NCBI RefSeq assembly: GCF_003182255.1
Contig: NZ_QGTQ01000025.1
Coordinates: forward strand, 1 to 64,000
Source: Paenibacillus cellulosilyticus
GTDB lineage: Bacteria; Bacillota; Bacilli; Paenibacillales; Paenibacillaceae
DNA length: 64,000 bases
Direction: 5' to 3'
Of the stretch, positions 8,862 through 17,673 are shown piece after piece; position 1 is the first letter of the stretch; each line of letters starts with the position of its first letter. The notes under the pieces were generated by a model, which was given only the letters and a program-made list of their open reading frames with translations, had not been told where the DNA came from and did no database searches. The position numbers were made by a program, and so were the translations under genes.

Positions 8862-9733
8862 CGAACAATCAGGAGCAGGCATTCGCCGTCCCGCCGGAAG
8901 CATGGTCGACCCGCGTATCCGCTGCGATCAAGCTGTCGGACAGTACAACGGTTGGCAAACCGCCTATCGGAGCCGTTCGATTGCAGCTATCGCCAACTGG
9001 GCCAGAGCGGGCGCCCATCCGTAATCTAAGCGGCTGGTACGTATATACCGATCTGCCGAAGGGCGTCTACAACGTTGTCGTTGTCTCGGACTATTATCTC
9101 GATGCCGAGATCTCGTTCGTCGTCGATTCGGCCATTGAGACAACGCCGACGATCGAAGTGGCGCTTCTTCCGAATAGCAGCTATCCGTTCCCAAGCGATA
9201 TGACTCGTATTCGGGGGGCTGTACGTCTGCCAGCCACTGCTGCTGCGGCTGATGTGTCCGATGCGGCGGTTCGAGCGGTGCTCTTCGAATCGGAGGCTGG
9301 TCTATTGGCGACGCTCGCTGAGGATACGACGACAGGCGGAACGAAGCTGAAGCTTGGCGGATTAACGGCTGGCAGCGTAACAGCAGGTACGATTGTGCTG
9401 CTCAAGGACCCGCGAGCCAATCGGTTGGAATATGCGCGCATTACAGCACCGCTGCCGGCCAATCCGTCGGCGGAAGGATATACGACGGCTGAGCCGCTGC
9501 GTTACCCGCATGCAGCAGGAACTTATGTGTATGCGATGAAGGAAGCGGTCACCGTTCAATCCAAGGCAGATAACCGAGGAGAATTCGTTCTTCCATTGGT
9601 GCGCATGCCGCTTCATAGGGGCTTCGTTGTCCTTACGATTACGCTGGCAGGCTTCCGTACTGTGTATCGAGATATTCAGTGTGATGAAGGAAGCGAGAGC
9701 TCGCCAGGCATCATTACGCTGTTGTCTATATAG
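8858..9733 (+). CDS. Carboxypeptidase-regulatory/Ig-like eCIS accessory protein
   Basis: 291 residues with no signal peptide. The N-terminal third reads as a beta-sandwich (RNLSGWYVYTDLPKGVYNV). The middle has a small beta domain (GGTKLKLGGLTAGSVTAGTIV, LEYARITAP), and the C-terminal part a carboxypeptidase-regulatory-like fold (KADNRGEFVLPL, FVVLTITLAGF). The start overlaps the cap gene's stop by four bases, so the two are probably made in equal amounts and may work together at the particle end. Function inferred only from position. Confidence 0.72.
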   Translation: MTNNQEQAFAVPPEAWSTRVSAAIKLSDSTTVGKPPIGAVRLQLSPTGPERAPIRNLSGWYVYTDLPKGVYNVVVVSDYYLDAEISFVVDSAIETTPTIEVALLPNSSYPFPSDMTRIRGAVRLPATAAAADVSDAAVRAVLFESEAGLLATLAEDTTTGGTKLKLGGLTAGSVTAGTIVLLKDPRANRLEYARITAPLPANPSAEGYTTAEPLRYPHAAGTYVYAMKEAVTVQSKADNRGEFVLPLVRMPLHRGFVVLTITLAGFRTVYRDIQCDEGSESSPGIITLLSI

Positions 9734-9777
9734 CGTTTGTTTACCTTGTTTTATACATGTTGAGGAGGGAAATGGCC

Positions 9778-11607
9778 ATGCCGGAATATTTGTCCCCAGG
9801 TGTATATGTAGAAGAGATTGAGATCGGCAGCAAGCCTGTAGAGGGCGTATCGACGAGCACAGCAGGATTTCTAGGCGAGACCGAGCGGGGACCGACAACA
9901 CCGCAATTCGTAACGAGTTGGCTCGATTATCAACGCTTATTCGGCAGCTACTTCCGCGCGGATGCGTATTTGCCATATGCGGTGCAAGGGTTCTTCGAGA
10001 ATGGCGGACAACGTGCCTACGTGGCTCGCGTAACGCCAAGCACGGCCGTATCGGCCAGCTTGAAGCTGGTGAAGACGACGGCTGCTGTTGTCGTTCCTGC
10101 TGAGCCGGAAGAGGAAGAGGGTCAAGGCGGGCAGCAAGCTGCAGCTTCATCTTCCGTTGATGCGCTGCTCGTGCAGGCGATCGGCGAAGGCGATTGGGGC
10201 AACCGAATCGCGGTCAAAGTAACGGCAGGCACGGCAGAGGGCTTCAAGCTATCCGTGTTCTATTGGAAGGATGCGGGTGCGATCTTCGATCCGGAGACCG
10301 ATTTGAAGAAGACGCCTCGACCTGCCGTAGTGGAGCAATACGACAACCTTTCTATTCAAGCAACATCGCCTAACTACTATGTGAAAAAAGTAAACGGCGT
10401 CTCTAACCTCATTCGTCTCGAGACCCCGGTCAGCGGCTTGGCGGCAGAGCCAAGCGCTAGCGCAATTGCTTATCTGAACGGCGGGTCGAACTCCAATATT
10501 GCGAGCGGATCGCCGACGGCAGTAAGCAGCGGCACGATTACGCTTGACGGTCAGGCTTCGGATAAGGACGATGCATATAACGGCAACGTTATTCACATCA
10601 TTGACGGTCCAGGCAAAGGACAGTCGCGTACGATTACCGATTATGCAGGCTCGACGAAGGTTGCGACGCTGTCCGCGAATTGGGATGCAACGGCGGTTCC
10701 GACGTCAGGCTCGTCGTATCAAATCTCGTCCGCAGGCCTCGTGCTGGGCGACTTCGTTCGCGCAGAGACGAATGAGCCAGGCAAACGCAAAGGGCTTACC
10801 GCGCTTGACGGGATCGACGGCATCTCGCTTCTCTATTCGCCGAATGCCCTGGAAGTGACGGGACTTGCAGCAGAACTGATCAGCCATAGCGAGCGGCTGA
10901 AGGACCGGTTCGTCGTGCTGGATTCGAAAGCGCAATCGAAGGTAGACGGGCTGGATCCGCGTTCGAACTATGAGACCAAGTATGCAGCGTTCTACTATCC
11001 GTGGATTAAAGTCGTAAACCCAGACACGGGTCTGCTGCAAACGATCCCGCCTGGCGGTCACGTCGTTGGTCTGTATGCACGCACGGATACGGATCGAGGC
11101 GTCCACAAAGCGCCAGCGAACGATACGCTGCGCGGCGTCGTGGATCTGGAGTTCCAGATTACGAAGAACGAGCAGGACATTCTGAATCCGCGAGGCGTGA
11201 ACGTCATTCGCGCATTCCCGGGCCGCGGCATCCGCGTCTGGGGCGCACGCACCCTCTCGAGCGATCCGCTCTGGAAATATATTAACGTTCGCCGCCTGTT
11301 CATCTACATGGAAGAGTCGATTGATAACGGCACGCAGTGGGTCGTATTCGAGCCGAACGACGATAAGCTGTGGGCGCGTGTCAGACGAACGGTCAACGAA
11401 TTCCTGACGAGATTGTGGCGTGACGGCGCTTTGATGGGCTCGAAAGCGGAGGAAGCATTCTTCGTGAAGGTCGACCGCTCCACGATGACGCAGGATGACA
11501 TTAATAACGGACGTCTCATTGTGCTGATCGGCGTAGCGCCGGTTCGTCCAGCGGAGTTCGTCGTATTCCGCATCGCGCAGCTGGCTGGCGGGGCAGACGC
11601 GCAATAG
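9778..11607 (+). CDS. eCIS contractile tail sheath protein
   Basis: 609 residues from the ATG at 9778, nine bases after AGGAGG; the ATGs at 9757 and 9772 are upstream of or too near that site. The N-terminal MPEYLSPGVYVEEIE and ...STAGFLGETERG, and the C-terminal NEFLTRLWRDGALMG, AEEAFFVKVDRS and RPAEFVVFRIAQ, are hallmarks of phage/eCIS sheath proteins. The polymer contracts to drive the tube outward. Only one sheath gene is present, against three in Afp/PVC. Residues about 238-320 form an extra Ser/Thr/Gly-rich beta domain between conserved parts, probably exposed outside the sheath. Confidence 0.95.
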   Translation: MPEYLSPGVYVEEIEIGSKPVEGVSTSTAGFLGETERGPTTPQFVTSWLDYQRLFGSYFRADAYLPYAVQGFFENGGQRAYVARVTPSTAVSASLKLVKTTAAVVVPAEPEEEEGQGGQQAAASSSVDALLVQAIGEGDWGNRIAVKVTAGTAEGFKLSVFYWKDAGAIFDPETDLKKTPRPAVVEQYDNLSIQATSPNYYVKKVNGVSNLIRLETPVSGLAAEPSASAIAYLNGGSNSNIASGSPTAVSSGTITLDGQASDKDDAYNGNVIHIIDGPGKGQSRTITDYAGSTKVATLSANWDATAVPTSGSSYQISSAGLVLGDFVRAETNEPGKRKGLTALDGIDGISLLYSPNALEVTGLAAELISHSERLKDRFVVLDSKAQSKVDGLDPRSNYETKYAAFYYPWIKVVNPDTGLLQTIPPGGHVVGLYARTDTDRGVHKAPANDTLRGVVDLEFQITKNEQDILNPRGVNVIRAFPGRGIRVWGARTLSSDPLWKYINVRRLFIYMEESIDNGTQWVVFEPNDDKLWARVRRTVNEFLTRLWRDGALMGSKAEEAFFVKVDRSTMTQDDINNGRLIVLIGVAPVRPAEFVVFRIAQLAGGADAQ

Positions 11608-11614
11608 AAGAGGA

Positions 11615-11818
11615 TTGATGCTTCCGAAGCAAGATTTTTTGCTCTCAGGGAGTCAATCTTAGAAGCTACGCAAAAAACTGAGTTGATGCTTCCGAAGCAA
11701 GATTTTTTGCTCACAGGGGGCGAATTCCAGAAGCTACGCAAAAAACTTAGTTAATGCTTCCGAAGCAAGATTTTTTGCTCACAGGGAGTGAATCTTAGAA
11801 GCTACGCAAAAAACTTTT
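11615..11818 (+). repeat. Three tandem 68-bp hairpin repeats between sheath and tube genes
   Basis: Copies start at 11615, 11683 and 11751, with an exact 68-bp period and few substitutions. Each begins TTGATGCTTCCGAAGCA, which holds the small hairpin TGCTTCCGAAGCA, followed by AGATTTTTTGC and later GCAAAAAACT. The A6 and T6 tracts of neighbouring copies can pair around the small hairpin. Each unit resembles a weak terminator. The last copy ends against the AGGAG of the tube gene. A related sequence precedes clpP at 55986. Confidence 0.85.
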
Positions 11819-11834
11819 AGGAGTTGAGCGAACG

Positions 11835-12272
11835 ATGGCAACGGGTCAAAGAAGAGATCCTTACCGCAGTTTTCGATTCAGAGTCGAGATTGACGGCTTG
11901 CAGCAGGCAGGCTTTACAGACGTAACCGGCTTCGATTCCTCGGTCGACGTCGTGGAATACCGCGAAGGCAACGAGGTTACGACGGCGCGCAAGCTGTCCG
12001 GCCTGACGAAGTACGGCAACATCAACCTGAAGTGGGGCATTACCGATTCGGACGAAATTTACAAATGGTACATCGAAGTAACGAAGGGCAACGTGCAGCG
12101 CAAGCATATCTCGATCGTGCTCGTCGATGAGACAGGTGCGGACAAATCGCGTTGGAACTTCATCAATGCATGGCCAACGAAGTATGATGCACCGGATTTC
12201 ACGGCCAAAAGCAGTGAGGTCGGCATCGAGTCGCTCGAGATCGTACACGAAGGCATGGTGCGCGAAGGGTAG
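11835..12272 (+). CDS. eCIS inner tube protein (gp19 family, main tube)
   Basis: 145 residues. RRDPYRSFRFRVEIDGLQQAGFTDVTG, the EYREGNE segment and the closing VGIESLEIVHEGM are classic for T4 gp19/Hcp-like tube proteins, which stack as hexamers inside the sheath. AGGAG at 11819 supports the ATG. The leader holds three hairpin repeats, and another possible hairpin (GCCCG...CGGGC) follows the stop; both could raise the level or stability of this highly used component, an inference. Confidence 0.95.
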   Translation: MATGQRRDPYRSFRFRVEIDGLQQAGFTDVTGFDSSVDVVEYREGNEVTTARKLSGLTKYGNINLKWGITDSDEIYKWYIEVTKGNVQRKHISIVLVDETGADKSRWNFINAWPTKYDAPDFTAKSSEVGIESLEIVHEGMVREG

Positions 12273-12364
12273 TGCAAGCTTGTTCTGCTGCCCGTCGGCT
12301 AACGCTGGCGGGCACGTAGCACAGGGCTTAAAGGCTAATAACAAACAAGAGAGGATGAACGCAC

Positions 12365-12733
12365 TTGGCATTCGTAACGGAATTCGAATTTGTACTGCCC
12401 AAAGGTTATGTCGATAAGGCGGGTTCTCTTCATCGTACAGGTACGATGCGGTTGTCGACGGCAGCGGACGAGATTTTGCCGCTGAAGGACCCGCGCGTCC
12501 AGCAGAACCCGGCATATCTAACGATTATTTTGTTATCCCGCGTTATTACAAGACTGGGCGATCTGCCTATGATCAATCCGGCAGTCATTGAAGGGCTGTT
12601 CTCGTCGGACCTGGCGTTCCTGCAGCAGTTCTATAAACGGATTAACGATGACGGCATTGCCGCGATTGAAGCGGAATGCCCGAAATGCGAGCATCACTTC
12701 CAGCTGGAGATCGCTGCGGCGGGGGAGCTCTAA
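12365..12733 (+). CDS. eCIS zinc-ribbon protein (tail-assembly-chaperone-like)
   Basis: 122 residues from a TTG at 12365 behind AGAGGA. The N-terminus (EFEFVLPKGYVD) and LPLKDPRVQQNPAYLTIILLSRVITRLG are like small proteins found between tube genes in other eCIS loci. The C-terminus has one CPKC pair and an HH, likely a half zinc ribbon. The last 19 codons overlap the next frame, which is reached by a -1 shift at the GGGGG just before the stop, as in phage tail assembly chaperones. Function inferred. Confidence 0.75.
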   Translation: MAFVTEFEFVLPKGYVDKAGSLHRTGTMRLSTAADEILPLKDPRVQQNPAYLTIILLSRVITRLGDLPMINPAVIEGLFSSDLAFLQQFYKRINDDGIAAIEAECPKCEHHFQLEIAAAGEL

Positions 12734-12909
12734 GCGGTTACCCGATCGACCGGATTTATGAAGAGGTAGCCTTCATTGCGTACTACATGCATTGGGCGCA
12801 CGACGACATTATGGCGATGGACCATCGGGAGCGCCGGCGCTGGTGCGACGAAATATCGCGGATACACCGCAAGGTGAGCAAGGAGCCGAAGAACATTTTT
12901 GCTACATAA
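12676..12909 (+). CDS. DUF6760-like small eCIS protein (Afp6/Pvc6 position)
   Basis: The conserved part is YPIDRIYEEVAFIAYYMHW...HRERRRWCDEISRIH, the signature of the small DUF6760 protein of eCIS loci. It has no start codon of its own next to it: the nearest in-frame ATGs (12676, 12685) lie inside the upstream gene without a good ribosome binding site. So it is either made from those ATGs (77 or 74 residues) or as a -1 frameshift fusion to the zinc-ribbon protein. A G homopolymer undercall in the assembly is also possible. The coordinates given assume the first ATG. Confidence 0.7.
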   Translation: MPEMRASLPAGDRCGGGALSGYPIDRIYEEVAFIAYYMHWAHDDIMAMDHRERRRWCDEISRIHRKVSKEPKNIFAT

Positions 12910-12930
12910 CGATCGTAGGAGGGGCGGCTC

Positions 12931-13371
12931 ATGCCGACAGGCGAAAGGCGGGATCCGCTCGCCGGGTTCCGGTTTCTCGTAGAGCTTGATGGACTTATTG
13001 CCGCAGGGTTCAGCGAGGTGCATGGGCTGGAGGCGGAAATCGAGATGGAGGAGTATCGGGAGGGCGGCGTTAACGGATACGTACATCGATTGCCCAAAAT
13101 GACACGGCAGTCCAACCTGACGCTGAAGCGCGGACTGACCGGTTCGACGGAGCTATGGGATTGGTTCAAGCTTGCTGCCGAAGGCTGGGTGTCGCGCCGC
13201 AACGGCTCGATTATCGTCCTCGACGAACAAGGCTACGAGGCGTGGCGGTGGAACTTCTCCGGCGCTTACCCTGTGAAGTGGACCGGGCCTGAGCTGCGCG
13301 CGGACAGCAGTACGATCGCTGTCGAGTCCATCGAGATTGCGCACCAAGGGCTGACGGCGTACGGCCTATGA
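12931..13371 (+). CDS. eCIS second tube protein (tube initiator, Afp5/Pvc5-like)
   Basis: 146 residues, clearly paralogous to the main tube protein at 11835: [22 protein letters not shown] against RRDPYRSFRFRVEIDGLQQAGF, with the same EYREG and [11 protein letters not shown] elements. In Afp/PVC the second gp19 protein starts the tube on the spike. The gene order (next to the low-complexity, LysM and spike genes) supports that role. GTAGGAGGGG precedes the ATG. Confidence 0.9.
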   Translation: MPTGERRDPLAGFRFLVELDGLIAAGFSEVHGLEAEIEMEEYREGGVNGYVHRLPKMTRQSNLTLKRGLTGSTELWDWFKLAAEGWVSRRNGSIIVLDEQGYEAWRWNFSGAYPVKWTGPELRADSSTIAVESIEIAHQGLTAYGL

Positions 13372-15911
13372 GGCGGCTGCTTGTATCGGATGCCGGCTTC
13401 GCGGCTGCGCTTATGGCGAAGCATGCGCCCGAGGAGGCGCGCCGAATGCCGGCAATGGCGGCGCTTGTATATTTGGCTGGCGCAGAAGAAGCGCCTATGG
13501 ATGAGCCGCCTGCTCGTATCATCGAGCGCTTGACGGAGCGGACGATTGTGCTGCGGGAGAGCGGGAAGGCGCCGCTTGGCAGCGGGTCGGGATCGGCTGC
13601 AGGTGGCAGGACAGGCGAAGCTGGCGCAGGGGTTCGCGAAGGTGGTGCAGAGAAGCGGGATTCTCGCAGAAGCGACGGGCGTTGGCACGCTGAGGGATTG
13701 AGCGTTGCGAGCGTCAGGACAGAGCTGCTTCGACATGAAGCGGCGATGGGAACGATGCTTGACCGTAAGCAAGGTGGAGTCGGAAGGCGAAGCGACGTCG
13801 GCAGGACTGCTAGCGGCAGTGCTTCTATCGAAGGGGCGAGACAGCAGGCAGGTCGTATCCATCGGTCTGGAGCTCCTGTCGGTGCTGGGGCTGATTCGGT
13901 CGGGGAGATGACTCATCGTGTGGTCGAAACTGCGGGAGAGGCTGGATCGCCATGGAATCGTGAGCGAGCTTCCGACCGTGAAACGATGCATCGTCAAAGC
14001 AATCGTTCTGCTGGCGGTAACGCAGCGGAGATGAACCAGCCGAGCGACAGGCAGGCTTCGCCGCAGGGCTGGGGCGCACAACCGATTAATCGTTCCGATG
14101 CTTCTGTTAGGGTGGATTCTGCACAGCAATGGGGTAGTCGCATTGCGGCAGATCGCATGTTAGCGATGCAGCGGATGGTGCTGTCTGAAGAGGCGGTAGT
14201 GTCAGTTCGACTGCAAGAGGATGTAATTCTTAACCGTGCCTTAACGGTTGACACGGAACGTGCCAGTGTCCACCAACCGTCCAGTGCTTCAATGCTGTAT
14301 GCTGACGGGCCGATGTTCGCAGCTGATGCCGCTGACACGGAACAATTCCTTGCAGGAGCTATTCAGCGTGAAGAAGCACGGAATCGGACGGTTCAGCAGA
14401 CGCTGCTTCGCACCTCGTCGATTATGATGACGGTTGCACTGCCTGCGGTAGTGGAAGCTGCCACGACTCGGATGAGCCGCATGAAGCATCCATCCGAATG
14501 GGGCTTCGCGAATGAAGCTCGCTCCTATTCGAATGTGATGCTGCTCACGCATCGGCTATTGCAGCAGATGATCACATCCTCCGATAGAATGGCGGACGAT
14601 ACACGGCAGACTCGTTCGATGAGTGATCCCGCAAGCAGCGAGCATAAGGGAAGAACAAATTCAGCCTCGCTAACCCACGAGATGATGCCAATCGTTGCTC
14701 TACGGGATCGCGGAACTGAAGTGGCTGCATCTGCAGCAGCAGCTGCTGCACCCAGACATGATCAGTCTCAATCGGGGCGTTCAAGCGGTTCGATATTGCG
14801 GCATCAGACAGAGATTGTCGTGGTTGCCGACGATACGGTGCAGCAGTTGGCCCAGCATCATAGGAGGCCAGCGCTTGAATCTGCGGTCCAACGACGAGAT
14901 CATCAAGGTCCGCGTCGCATGTCCATTGCATTAAGTTCATCAGCTCCACAAGCATTGCCTGTTGCACGAGCAGCAGCATTTGCTTCACCGTCTCAACTTC
15001 TACATCAAGAGCAAACATCTACCTTTACCTCCGGTCTGCATTCGAAGCAGTCCGAACAACGAGTATCTAATCTGCAACTCTCTCAATTGCAATCCAAGCA
15101 TCAAGACCCGTCACGAGTTAGATTTGTTGTACATAACGATCCGTCAGTACGAGTCCATCTGCTGACTAAACATCTTGTGCATATTCCGGTGGACGGAGAA
15201 AGGGTTGCGAAGCATACAGACTTGCCAGTCGGCTTGCGTACGGAATCGGCATCTCGTTCAAACGGCTTGATGCTCAGCTACACTGCGGCGATGGTAATGG
15301 ACCCCACCGTGCTGCAAACGGGGGCACACGAGACGATAAAGACGAGCCTGCCCATCACGGGCGACGTGCCGTTTTCCACCACGATGAGGCAACCGAGCAC
15401 GGCGGAGAATGAGCAACGGCAGCTCCATCAACCGGTCCATCAGAAGCTCCATCAGCCGCTCCATCAGCCGCAAACCATGCTAGCGCGCATAAACACCATG
15501 CAGCGGTCCGAATCGCATCAGCTGCCGCCGTCCATGCTGGCGCATATGAATACCGCGCCGCAGGAGTCTAATCAGCAGCAGCGGGAGGCGCTGCTGCCAG
15601 CGTCGCGCGCGCAGCACCAGCCGGCGCCGGAGCTGCATCATCCAGCGGCGGAGCCGTCAGCTGGCGAGAGTCGCAAGGATGCGCGCACTGCTGCAGCCCT
15701 TGTCTCGACGGCAGCTGGCGGTACGACGCCGCGATCTGCGGCTGCGCAGCAGCCGTTCGATGCTGTGCGCGAGGAGGTTGTTCCGACCTCGCGGCGAAGC
15801 GGCGGCGGCAAGTTATCCGACGCCGACATGAAGAAGCTGACTGAGCAAGTGTATGGGATGCTGGAACGGAAGCTGAAGATCGCGAAGGAACGGCGCGGGC
15901 TGCAGCGGTAG
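13368..15911 (+). CDS. Large low-complexity eCIS protein with conserved C-terminal helix
   Basis: 847 residues, overlapping the tube-initiator stop by four bases. It is mostly Ser/Gln/His/Arg/Ala-rich with no recognised fold, except a helical start ([20 protein letters not shown]) and a helical end ([20 protein letters not shown]) resembling the closing helix of hypothetical proteins at this locus in other eCIS. Residues about 687-705 contain HQP repeats, and [16 protein letters not shown] are near-duplicates. No other gene here looks like a tape measure, so a length-setting or baseplate-anchoring role is a hypothesis. No signal peptide. Confidence 0.75.
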   Translation: MRRLLVSDAGFAAALMAKHAPEEARRMPAMAALVYLAGAEEAPMDEPPARIIERLTERTIVLRESGKAPLGSGSGSAAGGRTGEAGAGVREGGAEKRDSRRSDGRWHAEGLSVASVRTELLRHEAAMGTMLDRKQGGVGRRSDVGRTASGSASIEGARQQAGRIHRSGAPVGAGADSVGEMTHRVVETAGEAGSPWNRERASDRETMHRQSNRSAGGNAAEMNQPSDRQASPQGWGAQPINRSDASVRVDSAQQWGSRIAADRMLAMQRMVLSEEAVVSVRLQEDVILNRALTVDTERASVHQPSSASMLYADGPMFAADAADTEQFLAGAIQREEARNRTVQQTLLRTSSIMMTVALPAVVEAATTRMSRMKHPSEWGFANEARSYSNVMLLTHRLLQQMITSSDRMADDTRQTRSMSDPASSEHKGRTNSASLTHEMMPIVALRDRGTEVAASAAAAAAPRHDQSQSGRSSGSILRHQTEIVVVADDTVQQLAQHHRRPALESAVQRRDHQGPRRMSIALSSSAPQALPVARAAAFASPSQLLHQEQTSTFTSGLHSKQSEQRVSNLQLSQLQSKHQDPSRVRFVVHNDPSVRVHLLTKHLVHIPVDGERVAKHTDLPVGLRTESASRSNGLMLSYTAAMVMDPTVLQTGAHETIKTSLPITGDVPFSTTMRQPSTAENEQRQLHQPVHQKLHQPLHQPQTMLARINTMQRSESHQLPPSMLAHMNTAPQESNQQQREALLPASRAQHQPAPELHHPAAEPSAGESRKDARTAAALVSTAAGGTTPRSAAAQQPFDAVREEVVPTSRRSGGGKLSDADMKKLTEQVYGMLERKLKIAKERRGLQR

Positions 15912-15950
15912 TGGTTTTATTTTGCAGATGAGAAGGAGAAGAGTGGGGAC

Positions 15951-16586
15951 ATGGCGCTGGAGAAGGCGATGATTCAGCCGCTCGATTATGACGGCAATCC
16001 GAAGGGCGATGCGGTCAGCGTGTTGTTCAACCCGACCGAATATGCGATCGACAGAAGCAATCAGCTGCAAAGCACGGTCGTGCCTGGACTGCCGACGCCG
16101 GTTACGCAATTCGTCGGGGGCGGCGGACAGACGCTGTCGATGGAGCTCTTCTTCGATACGTATGAGCAGGGTGTCGACGTTCGTCAGCATACGGGCAAAG
16201 TGACGGGCTTGATGGATATGAATCCTGACCTTCACGCACCACCCGTCTGTATGGTGATCTGGGGCCGCATGCAATTCAAAGCGGTTGTGGAGCGGGTCGG
16301 CCAGCGATTCACGATGTTCCTTGATTCGGGCATTCCGGTTCGTGCCACGCTGCAGGTGACGTTCCGCGAATATCGGACGATGACGGAGCAGCAGCAGACG
16401 ACAACGAATCAGGCGGATCAGACGAAGCAGGTAACGGTGAAGCAGGGCGAGACGTTGTGGTCGATCGCAAGCCGTGAATATGGCGACCCTGGCAAGTGGC
16501 GCACGATTGCGCGTGCGAATGGCATTGCTGATCCCCGGAAGCTGCCAGCGGGCAAGCCGCTGACGATTCCGCCGCTGGAGGCGTGA
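15951..16586 (+). CDS. eCIS LysM-domain baseplate adaptor (Afp7/Pvc7-like)
   Basis: 211 residues. The N-terminal 140 residues match the baseplate adaptor (VSVLFNPTEYAIDRSNQ, LSMELFFDTYEQGVDV, ATLQVTFREY). A Gln/Thr-rich linker leads to one LysM domain at about 161-208 (VKQGETLWSIASREYGDP, ANGIADPRKLPAGKPLTIP). In Afp this protein joins tube initiator and spike and corresponds to T4 gp53; the LysM part need not bind cell wall there. The spike gene follows one base after the stop. Confidence 0.92.
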   Translation: MALEKAMIQPLDYDGNPKGDAVSVLFNPTEYAIDRSNQLQSTVVPGLPTPVTQFVGGGGQTLSMELFFDTYEQGVDVRQHTGKVTGLMDMNPDLHAPPVCMVIWGRMQFKAVVERVGQRFTMFLDSGIPVRATLQVTFREYRTMTEQQQTTTNQADQTKQVTVKQGETLWSIASREYGDPGKWRTIARANGIADPRKLPAGKPLTIPPLEA

Positions 16587-16587
16587 G

Positions 16588-17673
16588 ATGGAGTTTCAGG
16601 AGTTGGATTCCAAGTACAGACATTTCTACGCGCCGCGGTTCACCATCACGCTAGAAGGCGAGGACCTTCTGCGCAAAGGGATGCTCATTGCAGGTGTCGT
16701 CGTGCAGCAGTCGATTGAGGAAGCGGGCTATTTCTCGTTCACCGTTGATGATGCGTTTGATCCGATTCAACAGGATCTTCGCAGCGTCAGCGAGCTGTTC
16801 AGCTTCGGGAAGAAAGTCGAGATCAAGATGGGGTACGCCGATGCGATGCGCGTCATGATGGTTGGGGTTGTGACGAGCGTGCAGGTTGATTTTGCCGAGT
16901 CGGGTATGCCGCAGCTTAATGTGAGAGGGTATGATGCGACGTTCGCGATGATGAAGAACAACAAGGCGCGGTCCTGGGACAACATGAAGCAGAGCGATAT
17001 CGTGTCGGCCATTGCGAGTGACTACAGCCTGCAGGCCGATTGCGAGAGTACACCGGTTACCTATCCGAAGCTGACCAAGCAGGAGGGGCAAAACGATTAT
17101 CAATTTCTGAAGACGCTGGCGGAACAGAACTACTTCGACTTATATGTGGCCGCCGATAAGCTGGTGTTCAAGTCTCCTGCGATGAAGTCCGATCCGACCA
17201 TCAAGCTTGAATGGCGCAAATCGCTGCTCAGCTTTCATCCTGAAGTAAATCTGACGGGCCAAGTGTCGGAGGTTGAAGTCCGGGGCTGGGATCCGAAGGA
17301 GAAGAAGGAGATCATCGGCAAAGCGAGCACCGGTGACGAATGGGCAGCGGACTACAGCAAGGGGAAAAAGAGCGGCGGCGACTACATGTCGCAGCTTGGC
17401 GGCGGCAAAGTGGTGGAGACGGTGCGGCGGCCTGTTTATTCGCAGGCGGAAGCCGATCGGCTGGCGCTCTCGATTCTGAACAAACGTGCGGAAGGGCTGC
17501 TGACGGGCCGCGCGGAAGCGATCGGCATTCCCGATCTGCTGCCAGGCATGCGTATCGCGCTTGCTGGCTTGGGACGCATGTTTAGTACGACCTACTATAT
17601 CGAAGAGACGGAGCATTCCATCGATGCATCCGGTTATCGGACGTCCTTCCGGGTAAAGGGGAACACGATATGA
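16588..17673 (+). CDS. Spike hub protein, phage late control D/VgrG N-terminal-like
   Basis: 361 residues matching gpD/gp27-like hubs: YAPRFTITLEGEDLL, SFTVDDAFD, MMVGVVTSVQVDFAESG, an FLKTLAEQNYFDLYV segment and the late QAEADRLALSILNKRAEGLLTG. In Afp8/Pvc8 the hub and the OB/needle part are one protein; here the next gene carries the OB part and overlaps by four bases, so the spike is split in two coupled genes. Expected to trimerise at the particle tip. Confidence 0.9.
   Translation: MEFQELDSKYRHFYAPRFTITLEGEDLLRKGMLIAGVVVQQSIEEAGYFSFTVDDAFDPIQQDLRSVSELFSFGKKVEIKMGYADAMRVMMVGVVTSVQVDFAESGMPQLNVRGYDATFAMMKNNKARSWDNMKQSDIVSAIASDYSLQADCESTPVTYPKLTKQEGQNDYQFLKTLAEQNYFDLYVAADKLVFKSPAMKSDPTIKLEWRKSLLSFHPEVNLTGQVSEVEVRGWDPKEKKEIIGKASTGDEWAADYSKGKKSGGDYMSQLGGGKVVETVRRPVYSQAEADRLALSILNKRAEGLLTGRAEAIGIPDLLPGMRIALAGLGRMFSTTYYIEETEHSIDASGYRTSFRVKGNTI

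Noticed and set aside
11615-11818. CRISPR array
   Set aside because: The 68-bp units are whole-unit tandem repeats without variable spacers and sit inside an operon.
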